From an uncultured Lachnospiraceae bacterium (GTDB taxonomy: Bacteria > Bacillota > Clostridia > Lachnospirales > Lachnospiraceae), in the NCBI GenBank assembly GCA_910578335.1, contig CAJTPU010000027.1, positions 1 through 44,075 of the forward strand: a stretch of DNA of 44,075 nucleotides. The letters run 5' to 3'. The notes under the pieces are model-generated. The model made no database searches. It was not told the origin of the DNA and worked only from the letters and a program-made list of their open reading frames with translations. Shown here one piece after another: positions 16,352 through 25,224 of the stretch (within the stretch, counting starts at the first letter, position 1; each line of letters starts with the position of its first letter). The translations under genes and the position numbers were made by a program.

Positions 16352-17362
16352 ATGCCTATGGCAGAAAACAGCTTTAATAGCAAAACAAAGGACAGTTCCA
16401 GCAAGCTGATATTCGAAAACCCGATTTTATGCGCACAGTTCTTAAGAGGATATTTGCACATCCCTTTTTTAAAGGAAGTACAACCGGAGGACATTGAGGA
16501 TGTGTCGGAGCGGTATGTGCATATGTTTACGGAAGAGCGCAACTCAGATGTGGTAAAAAAGGTACATATCAAAAGTAACGGGACGCCGTTTTTTCTTATT
16601 TCACTTATTGAACATAAAGCAAAAGTGGATTATAATGTAGTTATGCAGGTATTCCGCTATATGACCTTTATCTGGGAGGACTATGAGAAGGAACAGGAAA
16701 GGCAGCATCCGGGCAGCAGCCGGAAGAAGGAATTCAAATACCCGCCCATCCTGCCGGTAGTATTTTATGACGGCACGGAGGACTGGACGGCAGCGGCAAG
16801 CCTGCATGAAAGGGTGCTGCTAAGCGATATTTTCAAGGACTACATACCGGATTACCGGTGTATCTTAATGCAGCTAAAAGATTACAGTAATGCGGAACTG
16901 ATGGAAAAGGGAGACGAGTTGTCCGTTATCATGATGGTAAATAAGCTCCATAGAGCAGCGGACTTTGTGGAGATAGGAGAGGAAGTAAGTGCCGGATACC
17001 TGCAGGAAGTGACAGCCGGTACGCCGGAGCATTTGTTAGACATCATGGCACAGGTAATAGAAGCCCTGCTTTTGAAAATCAATGTACCATTGGAGGAAGC
17101 GGCAGACTTTGCAGGGCAGGTAAAGGAGAGGCGTATGGGAGAATTATTTTCAAATTTTGAGGCATATGACGTACAGGCAACCAGACGGAAGGCAAGGGAA
17201 GAAGGCATACAGGCAGGGATAGAGCAGGGGATAGAGCAAGGAATTGAACGCACAAATAAGCTGACGCGTATCCTGCTGGAGAAGAATAGAATCGATGATT
17301 TAAAAAGAGCTGCCGCTGACCTTGTGTATCAAGAGCAGATGTTTCGTGAATTTCATTTGTAG
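16352..17362 (+). CDS. Rpn-family PD-(D/E)XK nuclease (recombination-promoting nuclease)
   Basis: Likely DNA endonuclease of the Rpn/YhgA (PDDEXK_2, formerly 'transposase_31') family. The core shows Asp-66 (ERNSDVV) and E87-x-K89 in ISLIEHKAK, the nuclease signature. YNVVMQVFRYM, YPPILPVVFYDG and YRCILMQLKDYS are typical family blocks. The C-terminus has the usual EGIQAGIEQGIEQGIE repeats. I start at 16352 (MPMAEN) after GGAAGGAAG; the frame is open back to 16295. At 336 aa it is full length. It sits within inverted repeats in the middle of the exopolysaccharide cluster, with its own promoter and terminator, so it is probably a later insertion. It contains a well-supported internal start at 17135. 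Confidence 0.9.
   Translation: MPMAENSFNSKTKDSSSKLIFENPILCAQFLRGYLHIPFLKEVQPEDIEDVSERYVHMFTEERNSDVVKKVHIKSNGTPFFLISLIEHKAKVDYNVVMQVFRYMTFIWEDYEKEQERQHPGSSRKKEFKYPPILPVVFYDGTEDWTAAASLHERVLLSDIFKDYIPDYRCILMQLKDYSNAELMEKGDELSVIMMVNKLHRAADFVEIGEEVSAGYLQEVTAGTPEHLLDIMAQVIEALLLKINVPLEEAADFAGQVKERRMGELFSNFEAYDVQATRRKAREEGIQAGIEQGIEQGIERTNKLTRILLEKNRIDDLKRAAADLVYQEQMFREFHL
17122..17137 (+). promoter_or_regulatory. Internal ribosome binding site and in-frame start inside rpn
   Basis: AAAGGAG (17122-17128) is a consensus Shine-Dalgarno placed 6 nt before ATG at 17135. That ATG is in frame with rpn (codon 262), so this site would produce a separate C-terminal product. Such a strong site inside a gene is unusual unless used. 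Confidence 0.7.
17135..17362 (+). CDS. Possible nested C-terminal Rpn product (RpnS-like)
   Basis: A 75-residue in-frame product of the 3' end of rpn, starting MGELFSNFEAYD and containing the EGIQAGIEQGIEQGIE repeats but none of the nuclease residues. In enteric bacteria, rpn genes are known to make an internal short C-terminal protein that restrains the toxic, phage-restricting long form. Here the same layout is suggested by the consensus ribosome site. Whether it is translated or acts as an inhibitor is inference. It overlaps the annotated rpn gene entirely. Confidence 0.55.
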   Translation: MGELFSNFEAYDVQATRRKAREEGIQAGIEQGIEQGIERTNKLTRILLEKNRIDDLKRAAADLVYQEQMFREFHL

Positions 17363-17436
17363 GTTCATGTATTTAGGCAGTTGCGGTTAGGTATACGAAG
17401 GAAAAGAAAACCGCTACAATAAATATAGAGAAAAAG

Positions 17437-17500
17437 AAAATCCTGATATAAAGTATGAAATTGCCCCGAAAGGCAGCAGATACTTTATATCGGGATTTTT
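17437..17500 (+). terminator. Large hairpin at the right edge of the rpn cassette, including the inverted repeat
   Basis: AATCCTGATATAAAGTAT (17439-17456) pairs with ATACTTTATATCGGGATT (17480-17497) over 18 bp with one G-U pair and a 23-nt loop, followed by TTT. Bases 17437-17463 are also the inverted copy of 16113-16139. So it serves as both the cassette edge and a likely terminator, which could separate transcription of the upstream and downstream exopolysaccharide genes. Confidence 0.75.
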
Positions 17501-17582
17501 GATTTATGGCAATAGAAATTCGCAAAGAGCGGATTCTACTGTCGGCATATACGTGCGGCGTGACACGCAGATGGGAGTAACA

Positions 17583-18617
17583 ATGAAACTAATCATTCAA
17601 ATACCATGCTATAACGAGGCGGAAACCTTGGAAATTGCATTAAACGATTTGCCAAAGGCGCTGCCCGGTATTGACACCATAGAATATTTGATTATAAATG
17701 ACGGAAGCCGCGACAATACGGTGGAGGTGGCAAAGAAATGGGGCGTCCATCATATTGTCAGCTTTAAGCAGAATAAAGGACTCGCCAAAGGCTTTATGGC
17801 GGGGCTGGACGGCTGCCTGCAAAACGGCGCGGACATTATTGTGAATACGGATGCGGATAACCAGTATTGTGCAGAGGATATCGAAAAGCTGATAGCGCCC
17901 ATTTTAAAAGGAGAAGCCGATATCGTCATCGGCGCACGCCCCATTGACGATACCGAACATTTTTCTTTTGTCAAAAAGAAGCTGCAGCATTTTGGAAGCT
18001 GGGTGGTGCGAAAGGCTTCTAATACGGATATACCCGATGCACCAAGCGGTTTCAGGGCAATGAGCAGGGACGCAGCCATGCGGATTAACGTGGTAAATGA
18101 TTACACGTACACGCTGGAGACAATTGTGCAGGCGGGCAGGGAACGGATTGCAATTACCAGCGTGCCTGTGCGCACCAATGCAGAACTGCGTCCTTCCAGG
18201 CTGTTCCACAGTATTTTCAGCTATGTCAAAAAATCTATGCTGACAATCCTGCGTGCTTATATGATGTACAAGCCGCTAAAAAGCTTTGGCTTTCTCGCCA
18301 TATTTCCCATTTTGACGGGGCTTTTGATTGGTTTCCGCTTTTTATACTACATGGCTATTGGTATGAGCGGCGGGCATGTGCAGTCCCTGATTCTGGCGTG
18401 TACTTTGATTATCATGGGTTTTCTGACCTTTATGATTGGGCTGGTGGCAGATGTCATTGCGGCAAACAGAAAGCTTTTGCAGGACACGCAGTACCATGCC
18501 AGAAGAGCAGAGTACGATGCCATTTACATGCGTCAGAAGATGGAAAAGGAAGGTTTTGTGGAAGAGAAAAACGTTCTGGCAGCGGGGGCGCTGCGGTCTG
18601 ACAGTACGGCGCTGTAA
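17583..18617 (+). CDS. DPM1-like family 2 glycosyltransferase with C-terminal membrane helices
   Basis: Likely transfers a sugar from a nucleotide donor to undecaprenyl phosphate on the cytoplasmic face. Residues 1-220 are a GT-A fold: IIQIPCYNEAETL, IINDGSRDNT and NTDADNQY (the DxD-type metal site). LPxPxG-like DAPSGFRAMSRDA and the acceptor region YTYTLETIVQAGR are typical of dolichyl/undecaprenyl phosphate glycosyltransferases. Two hydrophobic segments follow (FGFLAIFPILTGLLIGFRF and SLILACTLIIMGFLTFMIG). The start at 17583 follows GGGAG; the frame is open from 17499. Its product could feed the GT-C proteins at 10801 and 27938 (inference). Confidence 0.88.
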   Translation: MKLIIQIPCYNEAETLEIALNDLPKALPGIDTIEYLIINDGSRDNTVEVAKKWGVHHIVSFKQNKGLAKGFMAGLDGCLQNGADIIVNTDADNQYCAEDIEKLIAPILKGEADIVIGARPIDDTEHFSFVKKKLQHFGSWVVRKASNTDIPDAPSGFRAMSRDAAMRINVVNDYTYTLETIVQAGRERIAITSVPVRTNAELRPSRLFHSIFSYVKKSMLTILRAYMMYKPLKSFGFLAIFPILTGLLIGFRFLYYMAIGMSGGHVQSLILACTLIIMGFLTFMIGLVADVIAANRKLLQDTQYHARRAEYDAIYMRQKMEKEGFVEEKNVLAAGALRSDSTAL

Positions 18618-18631
18618 GGAGGAATTTTGTT

Positions 18632-19765
18632 ATGAAGAAAATTGTGCTCATTGGACCGGTGTATCCTTATAAAGGCGGTATTGCGCATTATACCAGCCTG
18701 CTGTACCGGACGCTGGCGGAAAAATACAATGTGGAAATGATATCTTACAAAATGCAGTATCCAAAGATACTCTTTCGAAAAGAGCAGAAGGATTACAGTA
18801 ACGCTATGTTTCAGGTGGAAAACACGCAATTCCTCATTCATACCGCAAATCCTTTCAACATTATCCGTGTAGGAAAAATGGTAAAAAAGAAAAATCCTGA
18901 TATGGTAATTATGCAGTGGTGGCATCCGTATTTTGCGCCCTGTTACAGGCTGCTGTGCGGTGCGATGGGGAAAAAGATTCCCAAAATGTTTATCTGCCAT
19001 AATGTATTTCCCCATGAAAGATTTCCGATGGATAGATTGCTGACAAAAATGACTTTGAAAAAGGGTGATTTCTTTATTGTGCATGCGAAGAGTGACAAGG
19101 CAGATTTGCTGACAATTCGGGCGGATGCAAAAGTAAGGCAGAATCCCCATCCGACATACAATGCATTTAAAATCAGAAATATCAATAAGGAGCAGGCAAG
19201 AAAAGAGCTGGGAGAGGGGCAGGATACGAAGCTGCTATTGTTCTTTGGCTTTGTAAGAGAATATAAGGGCTTAAAGCATTTGCTAAAGGCAATGCCGCAG
19301 ATAAAGGAAAAACTGGATAATGTAAAGCTGATGGTAGTGGGCTCTTTTGGTGAGGACAAATCGGATTACAGAAATCTTATAAACGGTATGCAGATAGAGG
19401 ACTGCGTAGAGGTGGTTGACGGGTATACGCCGGATAATGAAGTGGAGAAGTATTTTGCAGCCAGCGATATGGTGGTGCTTCCCTATGAATCGGCAACACA
19501 GAGCGGTATTGTGCAGATAGCTTACGGCTTCGAAAAGCCTGTGCTGGTAACCAATGTGGGCGGCCTGCCGGATGTGGTGACGGATGGAAGGACAGGGTAT
19601 GTGGTAGAACCCAAAAGCGCGGAGGCGATAGCTGCAGCTATCATTGATTTTTATAAGCAAGACCGGGAAGTAGGATTTGTAGAGGAAGTTAAAAAAGCAG
19701 CGGATAAGTTTTCGTGGACAAGAATGGAAAACGTTATCAGCAGTATGATAGAGGAACAGCCATGA
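18632..19765 (+). CDS. Family 4 glycosyltransferase (GT-B)
   Basis: Cytoplasmic or membrane-associated retaining glycosyltransferase for repeat-unit assembly. The N-terminal donor loop is LIGPVYPYKGGIAHYT. The C-terminal nucleotide-binding half has FFGFVREYKGLKHLLKAM, VDGYTPDNEVEKYFAASDMVVLPY and ATQSGIVQIAYGFEKPVLVTNVGGLPD, the family 4 signature. Length 377 aa. AAGGAGG directly overlaps the previous stop and fixes the start. Sugar specificity is not readable. It overlaps the acyltransferase start by 4 bp. Confidence 0.9.
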   Translation: MKKIVLIGPVYPYKGGIAHYTSLLYRTLAEKYNVEMISYKMQYPKILFRKEQKDYSNAMFQVENTQFLIHTANPFNIIRVGKMVKKKNPDMVIMQWWHPYFAPCYRLLCGAMGKKIPKMFICHNVFPHERFPMDRLLTKMTLKKGDFFIVHAKSDKADLLTIRADAKVRQNPHPTYNAFKIRNINKEQARKELGEGQDTKLLLFFGFVREYKGLKHLLKAMPQIKEKLDNVKLMVVGSFGEDKSDYRNLINGMQIEDCVEVVDGYTPDNEVEKYFAASDMVVLPYESATQSGIVQIAYGFEKPVLVTNVGGLPDVVTDGRTGYVVEPKSAEAIAAAIIDFYKQDREVGFVEEVKKAADKFSWTRMENVISSMIEEQP

Positions 19766-20835
19766 CAGGAATCTATCTCATTTGTTTTATTGCGTTTCCG
19801 GCAGCAGTACTGATAAACGCACATAGAGTATACGTGGTAAATACCTTTTTGGACAAAAAAGATACAAATGTTGTAAAAGGAATTGCAACATGCTTTGTGA
19901 TTTTGGCACATTTGACAGGTTATCTTGACTCTGTAGAATATAATCCGTTTTTGCATATATTCAGTGTAATGGGAGGGATGGGAGTTCTGCTTTTTTTCTT
20001 TGTGTCAGGATACGGATTATATAAAAGTTACAGGGCAAAAAAGATAGATATCACATTTTGGCAGAAAAGACTGCTTCATATGTATCTTCCGTGTGTGGTG
20101 ATACAATGGGTATTCTATTTGATTGAGGCCGGCAGATGCCGGACATTTGATATGCTTGATATGATAAGCAGCAGTTTGTTAGGTGCATGGTTTATTGATG
20201 TAATATTAATACAGTATGCTGTATTTTTTCTCACTTCTAAAATGGCAAGGGGAAGGGCGGATGTTTGGATTGCATTAAGCGCTGTGTGTAGTCTGGCTGT
20301 TATTTTCGTATTTATGAAATGCGGACTCAATGCGAGGTGGTACAATGGCTTGATACTGTTTCCCTTTGGTATGTTTATCGCATATAAAGAAGAAAAAATC
20401 ATTGCGCTGGCAGGAAAAAGGTGGGGCTTGTTTTTTATGGGAAGCCTGTTGTCTTTTGTGGCGGCTGGCGCGGTTTTTACGTATTTTAAGGGAGAGACTG
20501 TGTGGGTAAATGCGGCAAAAACATTCTCGGGGATGTGTTTGTGCCTGCTGACTTGCATTGTATTTTTGCGTATCAAATTTTCTTCCAAAATTATGGAATA
20601 CATAGGGAAGAGGTCCTTATATTTTTACTTAATTCACATAAACTTGCTGTCAGTTGTGAGAACAATAGAGAAATTGCAGGGAATATACGTATTCTATTTC
20701 GTTCTGCTGTTGACATTTTTCATCATTGGAATTGGTGTGAGGGATAGTGGGAAAAAAGATGCAGTGACGGCAGGAAAGAGCAAAATGCTGTCAGACAAGG
20801 AGAATAAACAGGAATGGAAGCAAAAGAAGAATTGA
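19762..20835 (+). CDS. Membrane acyltransferase (acyltransferase 3 family)
   Basis: Probable O-acetyl- or succinyl-transferase decorating the polysaccharide. It is a 357-aa protein of about 10 membrane segments. The family cues are KGIATCFVILAHLTGYLD with the conserved His, then VLLFFFVSGYGLYKSYR, LLHMYLPCVVIQW, and YFYLIHINLLSVV near the end. I start at 19762, just after GAGGA and overlapping the previous stop; the frame extends to 19714 only inside the upstream gene. It overlaps the next GT2 gene by 22 bp. Confidence 0.87.
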   Translation: MTGIYLICFIAFPAAVLINAHRVYVVNTFLDKKDTNVVKGIATCFVILAHLTGYLDSVEYNPFLHIFSVMGGMGVLLFFFVSGYGLYKSYRAKKIDITFWQKRLLHMYLPCVVIQWVFYLIEAGRCRTFDMLDMISSSLLGAWFIDVILIQYAVFFLTSKMARGRADVWIALSAVCSLAVIFVFMKCGLNARWYNGLILFPFGMFIAYKEEKIIALAGKRWGLFFMGSLLSFVAAGAVFTYFKGETVWVNAAKTFSGMCLCLLTCIVFLRIKFSSKIMEYIGKRSLYFYLIHINLLSVVRTIEKLQGIYVFYFVLLLTFFIIGIGVRDSGKKDAVTAGKSKMLSDKENKQEWKQKKN

Positions 20836-21788
20836 TTAGTATTATAATTCCCGTATACAATTTGGCGGATTATATACGGGATTGTCTGGAGAGCGTCTTG
20901 CAACAAACTTATAAAAAAGTGGAAATTTTGGTGATAGATGACGGGTCGACGGACGACACGCTTGTGATTTGCAGGGAATACGAAAGAAGGGACAGCAGAA
21001 TCCGTATTATCTGCAGGGAGCACGAGGGACTGTCCGCCAGCAGAAATGCGGGAAACAAAGAAGCAAAAGGAGAATATATTGCGCATATCGACGGAGATGA
21101 TATTTTGGCGCCCACATACATCGCCTATCTTTATCAGTTAATTGTGAAATATGATGCCGATATTTCCATGTGCAATTATATTCCGGTTTTTGAGGGGCAA
21201 AAGCTTCCCCCAAAAAAAACAGTCAATTGTAAAGATAAAATAAAGGTGATGACAAAAGAGCAGGCATTGGAGACGTTATTTTATCAAAAGTATTTTATTA
21301 CTGCAACATGGGCGAAGCTGTTTAAGAGGGAGCTGTTTTTAAACGTAGTATTTCCTTACGGAAAATTGGCACAGGATATGGGGAGTACCTATAAATTGAT
21401 ACACTGTTCGGAAAAAGTAGTGTATGGTTCTAAAATACAATATTATTACCTGCAAAGGGCAGGCAGCATCATTCATGCTCTATCTTTTCAAAAGGGAAAG
21501 GACTATATAGAGCAGTCGGAGGACATGGTGAAATTTATAGAGAAGAAATATCCGCATCTGGCAAAGGCGGCTTATTGCAGGTGCTTTAGTTCCTATATGC
21601 AGGTTTTGTCAAATATTGCATTTTCCCAAATCTATGATGTGCCGCAAAAAGAAATAAGAGACAATATAAAAAAGTATAGGAAAAGTGTTTTGTTTAATAA
21701 AAAGGCAAGGCTGGTAAATCGAGGCTGCGCACTTGTATCATACTTTGGTATATGGGCATTGCGGTTAGGACTGATGGCTTTGAAATAG
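20814..21788 (+). CDS. Family 2 glycosyltransferase
   Basis: A GT-A inverting glycosyltransferase of the capsule/exopolysaccharide type, 324 aa. The N-terminal block is ISIIIPVYNLADYIRDCLESVLQQTY, then VIDDGSTDDT, GLSASRNAGNKEAKGEYIAHIDGDDIL (metal-binding DxD as DGDD). The C-terminal half with TATWAKLFKREL is common in family 2 enzymes acting on lipid-linked repeat units. No membrane helices. Preceded by AAGGAG, with the start inside the acyltransferase gene. Sugar specificity unknown. Confidence 0.91.
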   Translation: MEAKEELISIIIPVYNLADYIRDCLESVLQQTYKKVEILVIDDGSTDDTLVICREYERRDSRIRIICREHEGLSASRNAGNKEAKGEYIAHIDGDDILAPTYIAYLYQLIVKYDADISMCNYIPVFEGQKLPPKKTVNCKDKIKVMTKEQALETLFYQKYFITATWAKLFKRELFLNVVFPYGKLAQDMGSTYKLIHCSEKVVYGSKIQYYYLQRAGSIIHALSFQKGKDYIEQSEDMVKFIEKKYPHLAKAAYCRCFSSYMQVLSNIAFSQIYDVPQKEIRDNIKKYRKSVLFNKKARLVNRGCALVSYFGIWALRLGLMALK

Positions 21789-21797
21789 GAACGATAA

Positions 21798-22895
21798 ATG
21801 AAAAAAGTATTGTTGATTGGCAGTCTGGACGCGCATGGCGGCGTCGGGCATATGATTTTTGAGTATTGCAAAAATATAAATCGAAAAAATATTTGCTTTG
21901 ATTTTCTTTATTATAAGGATATTGCAAAAGAGGAAAAAGAAATCATCACTTCCTGCCATGGGACATTTTATAAAGTGCCCAGATATACCAGACATCCGAT
22001 TCGATTTTATAAAGAAATCAAAAAATTTTTTCGGATGCGGGAATATGATATTGTCCATATACATGCCAGTACGGCGATGCTGATGATGTATGCGCTGCCG
22101 GTCTGGAAGGCAAAAAAGACCAAGATTTTTTACCAGAGTCATAGCGATTGTGTGGAGGGGATTGTAAATAAAATAATGCATTTCGCCATCAGGCATCTGG
22201 TAGTGAAATATGCAAGTGCGCTCATGGCGGTTTCCCAATCGGCAGCGCGTTTTATGTATGGCAGAAAAAGAGCGGAGAAAACAATCATTCTGAAAAACGG
22301 GATAGACATTAAAAAATACGAGTTTTGTGAAGAAAAACGAGAAAGGGTGCGTCGGGATTTGGGCATAAAGGATAATTTTGTGTTAGGGCATGTGGGACGT
22401 TTTACGTATGCCAAAAACCATCCTTTTATCATTGCAGTATTTGAGCAAATACAAAGGGAAAATGAAGACGCAAGGCTGCTGCTGGCAGGCACCGGTGAGG
22501 AGGAGGATAAAATAAGGCTTCTGGTGCGGGAGAAAAATTTGACGGAAAAGGTTATTTTTTATGGAGTCAGCAACTGTGTGGAAGAACTTTTATGTGCCAT
22601 GGATTGTTTTATTTTTCCGTCGCATTATGAGGGCTTGGGAATTGCGGCATTAGAGGCACAGGCAAACGGACTTTTGGTGGTGGCTTCTTCCTGCGTGCCA
22701 GAAGAAGTAAATGTGACGGAATTGTATCATACGCTGAGTTTATCCGATGATTCGGCAAAAGTCTGGGCAAAAGCAATTCTTGCCTTTCAAGAGAAAAAAA
22801 CTGACAGGCGGTTAAGATATAAAGAGCTGGCAGAAAGCGGATACGATATAGAAGAGGCTGCGGGCAGGCTTGAAAGAATATATCAGGAAGCTTAA
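21798..22895 (+). CDS. Family 4 glycosyltransferase (GT-B)
   Basis: A 365-aa family 4 enzyme. The N-terminal loop is LLIGSLDAHGGVGHMIFEYC; IVHIHASTAMLMMYALP and FYQSHSD follow as typical acceptor-side blocks. The C-terminal domain has LKNGIDIKKYEF, LGHVGRFTYAKNHPFIIAVF, LLLAGTGEEEDKI and the E-x7-E motif region HYEGLGIAALEAQANGL. Expected to add one hexose or derivative to the repeat unit. It is 9 bp after the preceding GT2 and 20 bp before the pyruvyltransferase gene. Confidence 0.91.
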   Translation: MKKVLLIGSLDAHGGVGHMIFEYCKNINRKNICFDFLYYKDIAKEEKEIITSCHGTFYKVPRYTRHPIRFYKEIKKFFRMREYDIVHIHASTAMLMMYALPVWKAKKTKIFYQSHSDCVEGIVNKIMHFAIRHLVVKYASALMAVSQSAARFMYGRKRAEKTIILKNGIDIKKYEFCEEKRERVRRDLGIKDNFVLGHVGRFTYAKNHPFIIAVFEQIQRENEDARLLLAGTGEEEDKIRLLVREKNLTEKVIFYGVSNCVEELLCAMDCFIFPSHYEGLGIAALEAQANGLLVVASSCVPEEVNVTELYHTLSLSDDSAKVWAKAILAFQEKKTDRRLRYKELAESGYDIEEAAGRLERIYQEA

Positions 22896-22915
22896 TTTTA
22901 CAATGGAGAAATGAC

Positions 22916-24067
22916 ATGAAAATCGGGATTATGACGTTTCACAGGGCGGCTAATTATGGCGCTGTTTTGCAGGCGTATGCGCTTCAATGCTATTTGGCGG
23001 GGGCGGGAAATGAACCGGAGGTTATGGATTACAGATGTAAAGAAATTGACCATGCGCACGCCCCCTTTTATATGTTCTATGTAAAGGGATGGAAAAATAA
23101 AGTAAAACAATTTCTGCGGCTGCCGGTGAGGGTGAGAAAAAGAAGACTTTTCGATGCCTTTTTAGCCAGAAAAATACCATTGAGTATAAAAGCAGACAGA
23201 AAGCATGTAGAGGTCTTACAGCAGAGGAAATACGATGTCGTAATTGCCGGAAGCGACCAGATATGGAATCCTGATTTGACCCAAAAAGATATGGCGTATC
23301 TGCTGGACTTTGTACCGGAAGATACAGTAAAAATAAGCTATGCGGCGAGCTTTGGAACGGACAGGCTTGATGAGAAAAGAGCGGTGTTGTACAAAAAGTA
23401 TCTGGACAGCTTTGATAAGCTGTCTGTTCGCGAGCAGCAGGGAGCTTACATTATCAGAAAATTGTGCGGTAAAGAAGCAGAACATACGGCAGACCCTACG
23501 TTTCTACTGCAAAAAGAGGATTGGGAGCGTTTTATGACAGCACCGCCATATCAGGATTACATTTTGTTATATATGATAAGGCAAAGTGACAGACTGTTTC
23601 GCACAGCACAAGAGCTGGCTGGGAAAATGGGGAAGCAACTGGTTTTTATCAGCGACAGCATGAAAAGAAAAAGGGGAGTCAGGTACGTAAGGTATGCTAC
23701 ACCGGAGGAATGGACAGGATTACTGTATCATGCTGCGTGTGTAGTGACAAATTCTTTTCATGGAACAGCTTTTTCCATTCATTTTAATAAAAGAATGATA
23801 GTGGAGCTGGCAAATCAAGAGACGGGAAAAAACGCAAGAATTACCGGCTTATTGGATAAGCTTGCCATAGAATATGACTGCAGGAATAATATTATTGATT
23901 TAAACAGGGATATGGACTGGGAGGCGGTAAATGCCGCTTTGGCTGCCTGGAGAGAAAGCAGCCGCCGGTTTCTGCAGTTTATTGACACCCGAATCCTAAA
24001 TTTACAGATAGAAGAAAGGAAAGTATATGAAGAAGGTCATACTGATGATTGGGGGATGCCGATATAA
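22916..24067 (+). CDS. Polysaccharide pyruvyl transferase family protein
   Basis: Likely transfers pyruvate from phosphoenolpyruvate to a sugar hydroxyl pair, making a ketal that adds negative charge. Family cues are the N-terminal IGIMTFHRAANYGAVLQAYALQ, then YDVVIAGSDQIWNPDLT, ISYAASFG, TADPTFLL and CVVTNSFHGTAFSIHF. The 383-aa length matches the WcaK/CsaB-like superfamily. It overlaps the next pyruvyltransferase-family gene by 41 bp, the longest overlap in the cluster. Some members of this family act as glycosyl- or other transferases, so pyruvylation is probable, not certain. Confidence 0.86.
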   Translation: MKIGIMTFHRAANYGAVLQAYALQCYLAGAGNEPEVMDYRCKEIDHAHAPFYMFYVKGWKNKVKQFLRLPVRVRKRRLFDAFLARKIPLSIKADRKHVEVLQQRKYDVVIAGSDQIWNPDLTQKDMAYLLDFVPEDTVKISYAASFGTDRLDEKRAVLYKKYLDSFDKLSVREQQGAYIIRKLCGKEAEHTADPTFLLQKEDWERFMTAPPYQDYILLYMIRQSDRLFRTAQELAGKMGKQLVFISDSMKRKRGVRYVRYATPEEWTGLLYHAACVVTNSFHGTAFSIHFNKRMIVELANQETGKNARITGLLDKLAIEYDCRNNIIDLNRDMDWEAVNAALAAWRESSRRFLQFIDTRILNLQIEERKVYEEGHTDDWGMPI

Positions 24068-25223
24068 CAGGGGGTCGGAGGCAATGGTGCGGGGGTGTAT
24101 CAAAACTTTGCGCGCACAAAACCCGGATATAGAGCTTATTGTATCTTCACGGGATGATAATACGGGACATTCGCTGCACATAGAAGGTGTTGACAAGTAT
24201 GTCAGACGATTCACCTATGACAGGAATCGCAAATTACTCCGGTATTCCATTGGCGTGCTGCGGTATATTTTACATATGAAGCAATGGACCAACTGGATAA
24301 ATCATTCTGTATTGCTGAATGAATGCAGGGACGCGGATTTGATTATCATTGTCGGAGGGGATAACTATGACAGGGCGTACGGTGCGTTTGCCGATATGCA
24401 TTCCTTTCACAAAACGTTGAAGAAAATCATAAAAGGAAAAATGGTTTTTTTAAACTGTTCGCTGAATCCGAAGGAAGTAGACAATGCGATTATAAGGGAT
24501 TTACGGCTTTTTGATAAGGTAACTGCAAGAGAACAGATTACCTATGCAAAGCTGAAAGAATTTTTGCCGGAGGATATGCTGGAATATTACCCGGATATTG
24601 CCTTTGCAATGGAGCCTGAAGAGACAAAACTGCCGGCGTGCTTTTTGGCAGGAGATGTCGTCGGAATCAATTTAAGCCCGTTGATTCTAAAGACTGCTTA
24701 TACGGATAATGCAGCAATGGTAGTGCAGGAATATATGAAAATTATAGAATATACCGTAAAAGAGCTGGACAAACAGGTGCTTTTGATTCCTCACGTTATG
24801 AATCATGCAGACTTGTCGGTGCTTGAAAAAATTTACGAAAGCTATAAAGAGAATGACAAGGTATTTTTGTTGGAAAATGAAGAATTGACATCGCCGGAGA
24901 TAAAATATATTATTTCTCACTGCTATATGTATCTGGGGGCAAGGACCCATTCCACGATTGCCGCGTACAGTAGCTGTGTACCTACGCTGGTGCTTGGGTA
25001 TTCTGTAAAGTCAGTTGGGATTGCCAGAGATATTTTTGGAACGGAAGAAGGATATGTAGTGCCGGTGCAGTCGGTGACGGAGCCGGATAAGCTTTTTGAG
25101 GCGTTTAAAAGTTTTGCAGAAGAGAGGGAACAGGTACTGGATATCCTGAAGTCCGTTATGCCCGGATATGTGGAAAAGGCAGAGGCTTACGGTGATTTCT
25201 TTTACAGGCTGACAGGTGTTTGA
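24027..25223 (+). CDS. Second polysaccharide pyruvyl transferase family protein
   Basis: A 398-aa relative of the preceding gene but of a different subgroup. N-terminal IGGCRYNRGSEAMVRGCIKTL, then DADLIIIVGGDNYDR, LFDKVTAREQITYAKLKEF, YYPDIAFAM and CYMYLGARTHSTIAAYSSCVPTLVLGYSVKS, the conserved His-containing block. The start lies inside the upstream gene after GAAAGGAAAG. The pair could modify two different sugars or work on one. It slightly overlaps or abuts the iron-sulfur protein gene. Confidence 0.84.
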   Translation: MKKVILMIGGCRYNRGSEAMVRGCIKTLRAQNPDIELIVSSRDDNTGHSLHIEGVDKYVRRFTYDRNRKLLRYSIGVLRYILHMKQWTNWINHSVLLNECRDADLIIIVGGDNYDRAYGAFADMHSFHKTLKKIIKGKMVFLNCSLNPKEVDNAIIRDLRLFDKVTAREQITYAKLKEFLPEDMLEYYPDIAFAMEPEETKLPACFLAGDVVGINLSPLILKTAYTDNAAMVVQEYMKIIEYTVKELDKQVLLIPHVMNHADLSVLEKIYESYKENDKVFLLENEELTSPEIKYIISHCYMYLGARTHSTIAAYSSCVPTLVLGYSVKSVGIARDIFGTEEGYVVPVQSVTEPDKLFEAFKSFAEEREQVLDILKSVMPGYVEKAEAYGDFFYRLTGV

Positions 25224-25224
25224 A

